NCBI RefSeq assembly: GCF_020171285.1
Contig: NZ_JAIUZI010000007.1
Coordinates: 62,001-126,000 of the forward strand
Direction of reading: 5' to 3'
Length of the DNA stretch: 64,000 nt
DNA from: Seohaeicola saemankumensis
GTDB taxonomy: Bacteria; Pseudomonadota; Alphaproteobacteria; Rhodobacterales; Rhodobacteraceae
The first letter of the stretch is position 1, and every line of letters starts with the position of its first letter. Below the pieces are notes generated by a model. It was not told the DNA's origin. It searched no databases and saw only the letters and a list, made by a program, of their open reading frames with translations. Below are positions 16,730 to 25,277 of the stretch, one piece after another. Both the position numbers and the translations under genes were made by a program.

Positions 16730-18049
16730 ATGCCGCAGCTTGCCCCCCGGCCCTGGGTGCCCGCCACGTGCGAAACCTATATCCAGTCCATCGCCGCGCG
16801 CACCGCCGCGCAGGACCCGGCCGAGATCGCGGCGCGGATCGACACGCTGATCGACCGCAACCGTGCGATCCACGATGACGAATGCTTTAACCTGAACCCC
16901 GCCACCAACGTGATGAACCCCCGCGCCGAGGCCGCGCTGGCCGCCGGGCTGGGGTCGCGCCCGTCGCTGGGGTATCCGGGCGACAAATACGAAATGGGGC
17001 TGGAGGCGATCGAAGAGATCGAGGTCATCGCCGCCGAACTGGCCGCCGGCGTCTTTGGCGCCACCCATGCCGAGATCCGTGTCGGTTCGGGCGCTCTGGC
17101 CAATCTCTATGGCTTTATGGCGCTGGCCCGGCCGGGAGACGCGATCATCGCGCCGCCCGCCGCCATCGGGGGGCATGTGACCCATCATTCAGACGGCTGC
17201 GCGGGGCTGTACGGGCTGCAGACGCATGCCGCGCCGCTGCGCGCTGATGGCTACAGCGTCGATGTCGCGGCGCTGCGGGAACAGGCGCGGCGGGTCAAAC
17301 CCTGGATCATCACCATCGGTGGCAGCCTGAACCTGGTGCCGCACCCGGTGCGTGAAATCCGCGCCATTGCCGACGAGGTGGGGGCGCATGTGCTCTTTGA
17401 CGCCGCCCACCAGTGCGGCATCATCGCCGGCGGGGTCTGGGCCAATCCGCTGGAGCAGGGCGCGCATCTGATGACGATGAGCACCTACAAGAGCCTTGGC
17501 GGCCCGGCGGGCGGGCTGATCGTCACAAATGACGCCGATATTGCCCGGCGGCTCGACACCATCGCCTTTCCCGGCATGACTGCGAATTTCGACGCCGCCA
17601 AATCGGCGGCGCTGGCGATTTCACTGCTGGACTGGGTCGAATTCGGCACGGCCTATGCCGGCGCGATGGTGGACCTGGCGCAGGCGCTGGCCGATGCCCT
17701 GGCGGCAGAGGGGCTGCCGGTGTTCCGGGTTGGCGATCAGGCGACCCGGTCGCATCAATTCGCGCTCGAGGCGGCGGCCTTTGGCGGTGGGCAGGCCGCG
17801 TCCAGGATCCTGCGCCGGGCCGGGTTCCTCGCCTGTGGGATCGGTTTGCCGATTGACCCCGTCGAAGGCGACATGAACGGTCTCAGGATCGGCACGCCGG
17901 AACTGGTGCGCCGGGGGGTGACGCCGGCGCATGCGCCCCGGATGGCGGCGCTGATCGCCGAGGCTCTGCGCGCAAACGACCCCGATCAGATCGCACCGCG
18001 CACCGCAGAGATGCGGGCGGAATTCACCGGAATGCATTTCGTGCGGTAA
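16730..18049 (+). CDS. Serine hydroxymethyltransferase-like PLP enzyme
   Basis: A 439-residue fold-type I PLP enzyme resembling SHMT. It has FNLNPATNVMNPRAEAAL near the N-terminus, the SLGYPGDKYEMGLEAIEEIE block, FDAAHQCGIIAGGV around the cofactor aspartate, and MSTYKSLGGPAGG with Lys254 as the likely Schiff-base lysine (SHMT has THKTLRGPRGG). Standard SHMT is THF-dependent and more conserved, so this may be a side-branch enzyme such as a methylserine hydroxymethyltransferase or an aldolase. The start at 16730 was preferred to an ATG at 16724 because AGGAG then lies 6 bp away. The gene is divergent from a LysR regulator. Confidence 0.75.
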   Translation: MPQLAPRPWVPATCETYIQSIAARTAAQDPAEIAARIDTLIDRNRAIHDDECFNLNPATNVMNPRAEAALAAGLGSRPSLGYPGDKYEMGLEAIEEIEVIAAELAAGVFGATHAEIRVGSGALANLYGFMALARPGDAIIAPPAAIGGHVTHHSDGCAGLYGLQTHAAPLRADGYSVDVAALREQARRVKPWIITIGGSLNLVPHPVREIRAIADEVGAHVLFDAAHQCGIIAGGVWANPLEQGAHLMTMSTYKSLGGPAGGLIVTNDADIARRLDTIAFPGMTANFDAAKSAALAISLLDWVEFGTAYAGAMVDLAQALADALAAEGLPVFRVGDQATRSHQFALEAAAFGGGQAASRILRRAGFLACGIGLPIDPVEGDMNGLRIGTPELVRRGVTPAHAPRMAALIAEALRANDPDQIAPRTAEMRAEFTGMHFVR

Positions 18050-18124
18050 CGCGGTGATCCGTCCGGGGTTGATCCAGCCGTGATGGGCTGTCAGCGTGGC
18101 TCTGACATCTTGAAAGGAAGCGCG

Positions 18125-18379
18125 ATGGGACTCGAAAGTTTGATTGTCATGCTGATTGTCGGCGCCCTGGCGGGCTGGCTGGCCGGCCGGATCATGAAGG
18201 GGCGCGGTTTTGGCGTGCTGGGCAATATCATCGTCGGGATTGTCGGCGCCTTTGTGGCCGGGCTGGTCCTGCCGACCATCGGGTTGTCCGTCGGCGGCGG
18301 GTTCTGGTCGGCGCTGTTGCATTCGACCATCGGCGCGGTGATCCTGCTGTTCCTGATCGGGTTGATCAAGAAGGTCTGA
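18125..18379 (+). CDS. GlsB/YeaQ/YmgE-family small membrane protein
   Basis: An 84-residue hydrophobic protein with three predicted membrane segments and glycine-rich helices (VGALAGWLAGRIMKGRGFGVLGNIIVGIVGAFVAGLVLP). This pattern defines the transglycosylase-associated/GlsB family of stress-induced membrane proteins, whose biochemical role is not settled. The start at 18125 has a GAAAGGAAG site; upstream in-frame codons lack one. It converges on the universal stress protein gene. Confidence 0.88.
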   Translation: MGLESLIVMLIVGALAGWLAGRIMKGRGFGVLGNIIVGIVGAFVAGLVLPTIGLSVGGGFWSALLHSTIGAVILLFLIGLIKKV

Positions 18380-18384
18380 CCACG

Positions 18385-18413
18385 AAAAAGGGGGTGCGCC
18401 GATGCACACCCCC
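18385..18413 (-). terminator. Terminator for the universal stress protein gene
   Basis: Read on the minus strand, a stem of GGGGGTGTGC with GCACCCCC (one bulge) is followed by a run of five T. It sits between the convergent ends of the GlsB-like and universal stress protein genes. Confidence 0.65.
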
Positions 18414-18443
18414 AAGATCCCATCCCCATGGGCATGCATGGCA

Positions 18444-19283
18444 TTAGTGGGCCATGAAAACCGGGACTTTCGCCTGTTCCAGCATGTTGCGCGTCGCGCC
18501 GCCCAGAATCGCCTCGCGGAACCGGGAATGGCCATAGGCGCCCATCACGATCATTTCAGACCCGGTGTCGGTGGCGTGCCGGTTCAGCACGTCGGACACC
18601 CGTGTCATCGTCTTGGACAGCACGTCGATTTCGCAGGTGACCCCGTGGCGCGCCAGCATCTGGCTGAGCAACCCGCCGGGGTCTGACCGTTCCGGGCCGT
18701 GCTGGGGCGGGTCGATGATCACGATCCGCACCAGGTCGGCGGACATCAGGAAGGGCAGCGCCATCCGCATCGCCGTCAACGCTTCGACGCTTTCGTTCCA
18801 GGCCGCCATCACCGTTTTGGGCTGGCCGGACAGGGTGGCGTCGTCGGGCACCACCAGCACCGGCGCGCGACCTTCGAACATTGCCGCCTCGACGATCGGC
18901 TCGACCTCGGCGCCACGGTTTTCGCCGTAGGGCTGGGGCAGAACGACCAGGTCGGAAAACCGGGCGCGATGGGCGACATGGCGGCCCAGGTCGGCAATCT
19001 GGGCGACACCGTCCTCGGCCGACCAGCGGACCCCGCTCTTGCGCAGCACGTCGCTTGCATGTTTCAGGATCTCGCCGGCCTCGGCGTTGGCGCGCGTCAG
19101 GGTTTCCTGAAGGATCATCGCATTGGCGCCGGCGTAGTAATAGCCGGTCTGGGTGCGGTCGACCCCCAGGCACAGCGCTTCGGCGTGGGCGTCGTGGCTT
19201 TCGGCCAGGGCAACGATCTGTGCAAGCGGAGCCGCCGCGATTTCCTTGTCTGTCAAAACGGTCAGCAGCGATTTGTAAGCCAT
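18444..19283 (-). CDS. Universal stress protein, tandem UspA-type domains
   Basis: A 279-residue protein. The N-terminal half starts [12 protein letters not shown] and the C-terminal half carries the clearer nucleotide-binding signature [24 protein letters not shown] (G-2X-G-9X-G-S/T). The N-terminal domain is more divergent. Such proteins are common next to cbb3 oxidase operons, and an FNR-type box lies in the 207-bp interval shared with divergent ccoN. It may therefore be induced at low oxygen together with the oxidase. The ATG at 19283 was used rather than the TTG just before it. Confidence 0.9.
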   Translation of the reverse strand: MAYKSLLTVLTDKEIAAAPLAQIVALAESHDAHAEALCLGVDRTQTGYYYAGANAMILQETLTRANAEAGEILKHASDVLRKSGVRWSAEDGVAQIADLGRHVAHRARFSDLVVLPQPYGENRGAEVEPIVEAAMFEGRAPVLVVPDDATLSGQPKTVMAAWNESVEALTAMRMALPFLMSADLVRIVIIDPPQHGPERSDPGGLLSQMLARHGVTCEIDVLSKTMTRVSDVLNRHATDTGSEMIVMGAYGHSRFREAILGGATRNMLEQAKVPVFMAH

Positions 19284-19383
19284 CAATACCTCGTGTGCTG
19301 GAGTCTTCGGATCGTATTGGCCCGAAGTTTTCCGATGTGCGTCATCAATGAACGATGCGTGTCACATAAACCGCGCTATTGTC

Positions 19384-19397
19384 TTGATGCAGATCAA
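19384..19397 (+). promoter_or_regulatory. FNR-type box upstream of ccoNOQP
   Basis: TTGATGCAGATCAA is a perfect FNR consensus site. A -10-like TCTAAC at 19422-19427 lies about 34 bp downstream of its centre, the geometry of a class II FNR-activated promoter at -41.5. The ccoN start follows some 60 bp after the inferred transcription start. Confidence 0.9.
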
Positions 19398-19490
19398 AGC
19401 AGTCACCTGCGTGTTTTTGCATCTAACGCTCGGTACACATCCGTCTTGCGCGGCGAAAGAATCGCGCTGGACAAGCCAAAGGGACGCAAA

Positions 19491-21098
19491 ATGTCTAATA
19501 TTATCAAGCTTATCGTGCTTGGTCTGATCGCGCTGTTTTCAGTGATGGCGATCAACTACGCGCGGGATGCGGCCTACATGGTCCATGCAATCCTCATATT
19601 GCTGGTGTCTGTGGGGCTGTTTTTTGTCACATTGCGTGGCACGGGTGATCCGGTTCCGACGGTTTCGCCGCAAAATGAATACTTCGACAGCGTTGTGCGC
19701 GCCGGGGTCATCGCAACCGCCCTTTGGGGTGTTGTGGGCTTTCTCGTCGGTGTCGTCATCGCCTTTCAGCTGGCGTTTCCCGGTTTGAACTTCGAGTGGG
19801 CGCAGGGCTATGCCAATTTCGGCCGTCTGCGCCCCTTGCACACCTCGGCCGTGATCTTTGCCTTTGGCGGTAACGCCCTGATCGCGACGTCCTTTTACGT
19901 GGTGCAGCGGACTTCGGCCGCGCGCCTGTGGGGCGGCAACCTGGGCTGGTTCGTGTTCTGGGGCTATCAGTTCTTTATCGTTCTGGCGGCGACCGGCTAT
20001 CTGCTGGGCGGTACCCAGTCGAAAGAATACGCCGAACCCGAATGGTACGTAGATCTGTGGCTGACCATCGTCTGGGTCGCTTACCTGGCCGTGTTCCTTG
20101 GTACCATCATCAAGCGGAAAGAGCCGCATATCTACGTGGCCAACTGGTTCTACCTGTCCTTCATCGTCACCGTGGCGATGCTGCATGTGGTCAACAACCT
20201 GTCGATCCCGGTCTCGATCTGGGGCTCGCGTTCGGTTCAGGTCATGAGCGGCGTGCAGGATGCGATGACGCAATGGTGGTACGGCCACAACGCGGTGGGC
20301 TTCTTCCTGACCGCCGGTTTCCTCGGCATGATGTACTATTTCATCCCGAAACAGGCCGAACGCCCGGTGTTCTCGTACAAGCTGTCGATCATCCACTTCT
20401 GGGCGCTGATCTTTATCTACATCTGGGCCGGTCCGCACCACCTGCACTATACCGCGCTGCCTGACTGGGCCTCGACGCTGGGCATGGTGTTCTCGGTCGT
20501 GCTGTGGATGCCGTCCTGGGGTGGCATGATCAACGGTCTGATGACGCTCTCGGGCGCCTGGGACAAGCTGCGCACAGACCCAATCATCCGCATGATGGTG
20601 ATCTCGGTCGGCTTCTACGGCATGTCGACCTTTGAGGGTCCGATGATGTCGATCCGCGCGGTCAACTCGCTGAGCCACTACACTGACTGGACCATCGGCC
20701 ACGTGCACTCCGGTGCCCTCGGCTGGAACGGCATGATCACCTTTGGCGCCCTCTACTTCCTGGTGCCGGTGCTGTGGAAGCGCGAGCGTCTCTACTCGCT
20801 GTCGCTGGTCAGCTGGCACTTCTGGCTCGCCACCATCGGTATCGTGCTCTACGCCGCGTCGATGTGGGTGACCGGTATCATGGAAGGCCTGATGTGGCGT
20901 GAAGTGGATGCCAACGGTTTCCTGGTGAACTCGTTCGCCGACACCGTGGCCGCCAAGTTCCCGATGTATGTGGTGCGTGGTCTGGGTGGGGTCCTGTTCC
21001 TCTCCGGTGCCGTCATCATGTGCTACAACCTGTGGATGACCGTCCGTCGGGCGCCGGCCAAAGAGGCCAGCCTGTCCGTCGCGGTCCCGGCTGAATAA
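19491..21098 (+). CDS. ccoN: cbb3-type cytochrome c oxidase catalytic subunit I
   Basis: A 535-residue heme-copper oxidase subunit with about 12 membrane helices. It holds low-spin heme b and the heme b3-CuB centre that reduces oxygen with high affinity. Visible conserved blocks include [19 protein letters not shown] (low-spin heme histidine region), [27 protein letters not shown] (CuB histidine and cross-linked tyrosine region), [15 protein letters not shown] (two CuB histidines) and [16 protein letters not shown] (heme ligands). The start MSNIIKLIV at 19491 is the first codon giving the usual N-terminus. It leads the ccoNOQP operon behind an FNR box. Confidence 0.97.
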   Translation: MSNIIKLIVLGLIALFSVMAINYARDAAYMVHAILILLVSVGLFFVTLRGTGDPVPTVSPQNEYFDSVVRAGVIATALWGVVGFLVGVVIAFQLAFPGLNFEWAQGYANFGRLRPLHTSAVIFAFGGNALIATSFYVVQRTSAARLWGGNLGWFVFWGYQFFIVLAATGYLLGGTQSKEYAEPEWYVDLWLTIVWVAYLAVFLGTIIKRKEPHIYVANWFYLSFIVTVAMLHVVNNLSIPVSIWGSRSVQVMSGVQDAMTQWWYGHNAVGFFLTAGFLGMMYYFIPKQAERPVFSYKLSIIHFWALIFIYIWAGPHHLHYTALPDWASTLGMVFSVVLWMPSWGGMINGLMTLSGAWDKLRTDPIIRMMVISVGFYGMSTFEGPMMSIRAVNSLSHYTDWTIGHVHSGALGWNGMITFGALYFLVPVLWKRERLYSLSLVSWHFWLATIGIVLYAASMWVTGIMEGLMWREVDANGFLVNSFADTVAAKFPMYVVRGLGGVLFLSGAVIMCYNLWMTVRRAPAKEASLSVAVPAE

Positions 21099-21112
21099 GG
21101 AGGGCTGGACAG

Positions 21113-21844
21113 ATGTCTATTCTCGACAAGCATAAAATCCTCGAGACCAACGCGACCCTCCTGCTGATCTTCAGCTTCCTGGTCGTCACCATCGGCGGGA
21201 TCGTTCAGATCGCACCCCTGTTCTATCTTGAGAACACCATCGAGAAGGTGGAGGGCATGCGCCCTTACACCCCTCTCGAACTGGCGGGGCGCGAGATCTA
21301 CATCCGCGAAGGCTGCTATGTCTGCCACAGCCAGATGATCCGCCCGATGCGGGACGAGGTCGAACGCTATGGCCACTACTCGCTGGCGGCCGAGTCGATG
21401 TACGACCACCCGTTCCAGTGGGGGTCCAAGCGGACCGGGCCTGACCTGGCCCGTGTCGGCGGCCGCTACTCGGACGAGTGGCACCTCGATCACCTGCGCG
21501 ACCCGCAGGCGGTGGTGCCTGAATCGGTGATGCCGAAATACGGGTTCCTCGAAAACAAGATGATCGACGGCAAGTACATGCAGGATCTGATGGGAACCCA
21601 CGCCTTTGTCGGTGTGCCCTATTCGGACGAGATGCTGGCAAACGCCCAGGCCGATTTCCTGGCACAGGCGGATCCGGACAGCGACTATGACGGTCTGCTG
21701 GAACGCTATGGCGAGGACAGCGTGAACGTGCGCAACTTTGACGGCAATCCCGGTGTTTCCGAAATGGACGCCATGATCGCCTACCTGCAGATGCTGGGCA
21801 CGCTGGTCGATTTCTCGACCTTCACGCCGGATGCGAGCCGCTAG
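21113..21844 (+). CDS. ccoO: cbb3-type cytochrome c oxidase mono-heme subunit II
   Basis: A 243-residue membrane-anchored cytochrome c. One N-terminal helix ([18 protein letters not shown]) is followed by the periplasmic heme domain. [10 protein letters not shown] holds the covalent heme, and [12 protein letters not shown] supplies the distal methionine region. It passes electrons from CcoP to CcoN. It lies 14 bp after ccoN with a GGAGG-type ribosome site, and the full family length is present. Confidence 0.97.
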   Translation: MSILDKHKILETNATLLLIFSFLVVTIGGIVQIAPLFYLENTIEKVEGMRPYTPLELAGREIYIREGCYVCHSQMIRPMRDEVERYGHYSLAAESMYDHPFQWGSKRTGPDLARVGGRYSDEWHLDHLRDPQAVVPESVMPKYGFLENKMIDGKYMQDLMGTHAFVGVPYSDEMLANAQADFLAQADPDSDYDGLLERYGEDSVNVRNFDGNPGVSEMDAMIAYLQMLGTLVDFSTFTPDASR

Positions 21845-21854
21845 GGGGAGTGTG

Positions 21855-22088
21855 ATGGAAAACTACACGATCCTGAGACAGTTCGCGGATAGCTGGATGC
21901 TGCTGGTGCTGTTTGCCTTCTTTATCGGAGTGATCCTCTGGGTCCTCCGTCCGGGCAGCAGCAAGACCTACCGCGATACCGCGGACATCCCGTTCCGGCA
22001 CACTGACGCCCCCGCACCCGCGCAGGGCGACGAAATCGGCGCGCCCCTCAGGGGCGACAATCCCGCCATCAAGGAGGCGCGGTCATGA
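21855..22088 (+). CDS. ccoQ: cbb3-type oxidase small subunit CcoQ
   Basis: A 77-residue single-helix protein ([21 protein letters not shown]) with the short cytoplasmic tail [14 protein letters not shown] typical of CcoQ/FixQ. It stabilises the oxidase complex. The tail continues for about 25 more polar residues, making it slightly longer than many homologues. Its stop overlaps the ccoP start by four bases (ATGA). Confidence 0.92.
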   Translation: MENYTILRQFADSWMLLVLFAFFIGVILWVLRPGSSKTYRDTADIPFRHTDAPAPAQGDEIGAPLRGDNPAIKEARS

Positions 22089-22951
22089 GCAAGAAACCTG
22101 TCCAGAAACAGGATCCCGAAACCACCGGCCACAGCTGGGACGGTATCGAGGAATTCAACAACCCGTTGCCCAAATGGTGGGTCTGGGTCTTCTACATCTG
22201 CATCGTCTGGGGGATCTGGTACTCGATCGCCTATCCGGCCTGGCCGGGGCTGACCGGCGCCACTGCTGGCTACAAGGGGTTCTCGACCCGCGCCAACGTT
22301 GCCGCCGACATTGCCGCGGTCGAGGAATCGAATGCCGCGATCAACGAACGGCTGGCGAGTGCGGAACTGACCGAAATCAGCGCCGACGCCGAACTGAACG
22401 GCTACGCCATTTCGGCCGGGTCGGCGGTGTTCAAGACTTGGTGTGCCCAGTGCCACGGCTCGGGCGCGGCGGGGGCCAAGGGCTACCCGAACCTGCTGGA
22501 TGACAGCTGGCTCTGGGGCGGAACCATCGAGGACATCCACACAACGGTGTCGCACGGGATCCGCAACGAGGAAGACGACGATGCGCGTTACTCGGAAATG
22601 CCTGCCTTCGGTCGGGACGAACTGCTGGAAACGGCGCAGATCGACGAGGTCGTGAACTATGTGATGTCGCTTTCGGGCGAACCGCAGGACGCCTCCAAGG
22701 TCGAAGCGGGAGCCGTGGTTTTCGAAGAGAACTGCGCCGCATGTCACGCCGAAGACGGCACGGGCGACATCTACCAGGGCGCCCCGAACCTGACGGATGC
22801 GATCTGGCTCTATGGTGGCGATTACGCCACCCTGACCGAGACGGTCACCAACAGCCGCTATGGCGTGATGCCACCCTGGAGCGGGCGCCTGACCGAAGCG
22901 CAGGTCCGCGCGGTCAGCATCTATGTCCACCAGCTGGGCGGCGGCGAATAA
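22085..22951 (+). CDS. ccoP: cbb3-type oxidase di-heme cytochrome c subunit III
   Basis: A 288-residue protein with the diagnostic N-terminal block [20 protein letters not shown], one membrane helix, and two cytochrome c domains marked by CAQCH and CAACH. Each has a distal methionine region (YSEMPAFG and YGVMPPW). It receives electrons from soluble or anchored cytochrome c. It is the last gene of ccoNOQP and is followed by a strong terminator. Confidence 0.97.
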   Translation: MSKKPVQKQDPETTGHSWDGIEEFNNPLPKWWVWVFYICIVWGIWYSIAYPAWPGLTGATAGYKGFSTRANVAADIAAVEESNAAINERLASAELTEISADAELNGYAISAGSAVFKTWCAQCHGSGAAGAKGYPNLLDDSWLWGGTIEDIHTTVSHGIRNEEDDDARYSEMPAFGRDELLETAQIDEVVNYVMSLSGEPQDASKVEAGAVVFEENCAACHAEDGTGDIYQGAPNLTDAIWLYGGDYATLTETVTNSRYGVMPPWSGRLTEAQVRAVSIYVHQLGGGE

Positions 22952-22979
22952 CACCCGCCGACCAGAGGTATCGAGATCA

Positions 22980-23011
22980 AAACGGGCCGGAGCGCATGCT
23001 CCGGCCCGTTT
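22980..23011 (+). terminator. Intrinsic terminator of ccoNOQP
   Basis: A perfect 14-bp stem, AAACGGGCCGGAGC (22980-22993) with its complement at 22998-23011, closes a 4-nt loop and ends in TTT. It lies 28 bp after the ccoP stop. Confidence 0.88.
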
Positions 23012-23034
23012 GCCGTTGCCACGGGGCGCAACGC

Positions 23035-23080
23035 AAAAATCTTTCAAAGATTTTTGACAAGAATTTTCGAAAAATTCTTG
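23035..23080. repeat. Double AT-rich hairpin, copy 2
   Basis: Hairpin 1 is AAAAATCTTT (23035-23044) with AAAGATTTTT (23046-23055). Hairpin 2 is CAAGAATTTT (23058-23067) with AAAATTCTTG (23071-23080). It lies between the ccoP terminator and the convergent end of the DUF2270 gene, and GTCGCCAG follows directly. Confidence 0.75.
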
Positions 23081-23091
23081 GTCGCCAGGCC

Positions 23092-23874
23092 TCAGCCCAT
23101 CGAACTGTTCGATCCGCGCGCCCGGGCGCGGGCGTCGTCCGTGCGGGTGCTCCAAATGGCGATTCCCGCCCAGCACAGCATGTAGGCCAGGCCGAACAAC
23201 ACCAGCGCCTCTCCCGGAATGGGGCCGACGTCCGCGCGGGTAAAGAGCTGATCGAGGTTTTGCACGGGGGTCGGATGCACCGTCAGCTTGCCGACATAGG
23301 CGGCCGACTGGATCAGCAGAATCCACAGGTAATTGCGCCGGATGCGCCGCCCCACGGCGGTCATCATTCCGATATGGTAGCCCGGCCGCTCGTAATCCTT
23401 GGCCAGCGTTTGCTGCCAGTTTTCCTCCATGTGCAGGTCGCCGTCATAGAGCAGCGGGGCATAGAAATGTTTCTCCAGCCACCGGGCGCGGGCACGCCAC
23501 ACGTTGAAATAGCGGTACCGCCGCGCCTCCAGCATCAGGAAAAAGATGATCAGGATACCCACAAGCACCAGCGGCAGCGGCGAGGCGTCCGGCGAGGCAA
23601 AGGAGATCGACAGCGCCACGCCCAGGGTGACCACCGCCCAGTTTGTCGTGGTGTCCAGCCGGGTGCGCCAGATCGTGCTGCGGTAGACTTCGCCGCGATA
23701 GAGATGCGCGACCGCACCGATTTCAGCCGCGCTCAGGGTTTTGCGTTCGTCTTTGTGCGCGCCCACAGGCTGCGTTTGATCCAAACCGTGTCCCGCGATC
23801 CTGACTCCCCCCAATTTTTCCGCCTCAAACCCGGGGCGGGGCACCAATAATGCATCTAAATTGATTTCGGTCAA
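23092..23874 (-). CDS. DUF2270 predicted integral membrane protein
   Basis: A 260-residue protein in the longest reading. A soluble N-terminus precedes the conserved block LYRGEVYRSTIWRTRLDTTTNWAVVTLGVALSISF, which recurs in DUF2270 proteins. Hydrophobic segments follow at about 85-120 (two, split by SPDASPL), with a weaker pair near the C-terminus (YLWILLIQSAAYV, EALVLFGLAYMLCWAGIAIW). The function is unknown. The longest frame begins at a TTG lying inside an FNR-type box (23861-23874) with no ribosome site, so the true start is probably further downstream, before the LYRGEVYR block. It is convergent to ccoP. Confidence 0.72.
   Translation of the reverse strand: MTEINLDALLVPRPGFEAEKLGGVRIAGHGLDQTQPVGAHKDERKTLSAAEIGAVAHLYRGEVYRSTIWRTRLDTTTNWAVVTLGVALSISFASPDASPLPLVLVGILIIFFLMLEARRYRYFNVWRARARWLEKHFYAPLLYDGDLHMEENWQQTLAKDYERPGYHIGMMTAVGRRIRRNYLWILLIQSAAYVGKLTVHPTPVQNLDQLFTRADVGPIPGEALVLFGLAYMLCWAGIAIWSTRTDDARARARGSNSSMG
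23861..23874. promoter_or_regulatory. FNR-type box near the DUF2270 gene start
   Basis: TTGATTTCGGTCAA matches TTGAY-N4-RTCAA fully. It overlaps the longest possible start of the DUF2270 gene. It could serve that gene on the minus strand if translation starts downstream, or a rightward transcript into the non-coding stretch at about 23910-24060. Confidence 0.7.
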
Positions 23875-24001
23875 AGGGAGATTTCAAAAAGGCTGGCACA
23901 CTAGGGGGCAACCGCAGGTCCCTGATTCCCACGTGTTTTGAAACAGAGGGGCCTGGATGAATTGCCCATTCCGGTCGTTGCGTCCGGCATGGGCAAGCGG
24001 T

Positions 24002-24043
24002 GCCGGCTTTTCGATCTGTTCGCGCGTTTCCTGAAAAGCCGGC
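24002..24043. other. Strong hairpin in a non-coding stretch (possible small RNA element)
   Basis: GCCGGCTTTTC (24002-24012) and GAAAAGCCGGC (24033-24043) form a perfect 11-bp inverted repeat around a 20-nt loop. The surrounding 23875-24120 stretch has no convincing gene. It begins about 130 bp to the right of the FNR-type box at 23861. No clear U tract follows, so it is not a standard terminator. Confidence 0.5.
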
Positions 24044-24120
24044 GCCGGTTTACCCCCCCCGCCGCCGGTGCCCGTTGCACATCGCCCGCAGCCCGCGCGC
24101 GCGGCGCCTGTTCGCGGGCC

Positions 24121-24288
24121 TCAGCGGCGGTTGCGACCTTCGGCGCGGTCCCGGTCCAACCACCAGTGACCGGGCGGCAGCCAGCGCCGGGTGCCGGTTG
24201 CTTTTGCCGCCGGTCCGGCGATCACCGGGCCGGGTCCCCCGTCCGTGCGGGTGGCGATACGCATGCTGTTGGCGAGTATGTTGATCAT
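24121..24288 (-). CDS. Small hypothetical protein (55 residues)
   Basis: The ORF starts MINILANSMRIATRTDGGPG and ends in a basic tail (WLDRDRAEGRNRR). It is preceded by a strong AAGGAGA site 6-7 bp before the ATG, the best argument that it is real. No family is recognised, and no signal peptide or membrane segment is seen. It is divergent from the LysR gene at 24395 with 106 bp between, so it may be a target of that regulator. Confidence 0.5.
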   Translation of the reverse strand: MINILANSMRIATRTDGGPGPVIAGPAAKATGTRRWLPPGHWWLDRDRAEGRNRR

Positions 24289-24394
24289 CGGGTGTCTCCT
24301 TGGGGTGCCGTTCGTTTGTCCTGACATCACTCTTGATCGAAGCGTCCGGAAATGCGACTCAATTGGAAAATCATCATGTAAGACAGGATTACAA

Positions 24395-25270
24395 ATGGAT
24401 TGGCTGTCGATGCCCCCGCTCGCTGCGCTGCGGGCCTTTGCCGCCTTTGCCGAGGCGGGGAATGTCGTGCGGGCGGGCGAGGCGATGAATGTCAGCCACG
24501 CTGCCGTCAGCCAGCAATTGCGCGCACTCGAAGCTCACCTGGGCGTTGCCTTGCTGGACCGGTCCGGGCGCGCGCTGGTGATGACGGACGCGGGCGAACG
24601 GCTGGCCCGCGCGCTGGAACTGGGGTTCGGCGCGATCGGCGACGCGGTGCAGGAATTGACCGGGGCCGGGGCGCAGCGGCCCTTGCATGTCACCACCACG
24701 CCGTCTTTTGCCGCCTTCTGGCTGCTGCCACGCCTGTCCGAGTTTCGCCTGCGCCACCCCGAGATCGACCTTGTCGTCGACCCGACCCCGGCGCTGACCC
24801 GGCTGGAACCGGGCGGTATCGACCTGGCGCTGCGCTACGGTCAGGGCAACTGGCCGGGGCTGCAGAGCGAACCGCTGCTGATTTCACCGATCATCGTCGC
24901 CGCCGCGCCCGCCCTGATCCGGGGGCTGCGCATCGAAAGCCCGGCCGATCTGAGCAACCTGCCGTGGCTGGAAGAGCTCGGCACCACCGAGGCGGGCAAC
25001 TGGTTGCGCTCAAAAGGTGTCGAACAGGGGATCGCGGGGGGCAGGCTGCAATTGCCGGGCAACCTGCTTGCCGGTGCGCTGCGCGAGGGGCAGGGGGTCG
25101 GCGTCATGGTGCGCCATTTCGCCGAACCCGATCTGCGCAGCGGCCAGCTGGTCGAGCTGTTTTGCGAGGCGGACGAAGGGGCGGGTTATCACATCGTGAC
25201 CCGGCCCGGCCCGCTGCGCCCCGAGGCCAAGACCTTTGTCTCATGGTTGCGGCGTCACCGGTCGGTCTGA
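24395..25270 (+). CDS. LysR-family transcriptional regulator
   Basis: A 291-residue LysR-type protein. The winged HTH reads MPPLAALRAFAAFAEAGNVVRAGEAMNVSHAAVSQQLRALE, and the effector domain includes TTTPSFAAFWLLPRLSEFRLRHPEIDL, as in GcvA/AmpR-like members. The start at 24395 gives the standard N-terminus. It stops 8 bp before the convergent end of the RTX gene, so its only divergent neighbour is the 55-residue ORF. Target and effector are unknown. Confidence 0.9.
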   Translation: MDWLSMPPLAALRAFAAFAEAGNVVRAGEAMNVSHAAVSQQLRALEAHLGVALLDRSGRALVMTDAGERLARALELGFGAIGDAVQELTGAGAQRPLHVTTTPSFAAFWLLPRLSEFRLRHPEIDLVVDPTPALTRLEPGGIDLALRYGQGNWPGLQSEPLLISPIIVAAAPALIRGLRIESPADLSNLPWLEELGTTEAGNWLRSKGVEQGIAGGRLQLPGNLLAGALREGQGVGVMVRHFAEPDLRSGQLVELFCEADEGAGYHIVTRPGPLRPEAKTFVSWLRRHRSV

Positions 25271-25277
25271 CCGGCCC

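Noticed and set aside
23938..24324. Plus-strand ORF of 128 codons between the DUF2270 and LysR genes
   Set aside because: Arg/Ala/Pro-rich low-complexity translation, no ribosome site, and it is antisense to the better supported 55-residue ORF.
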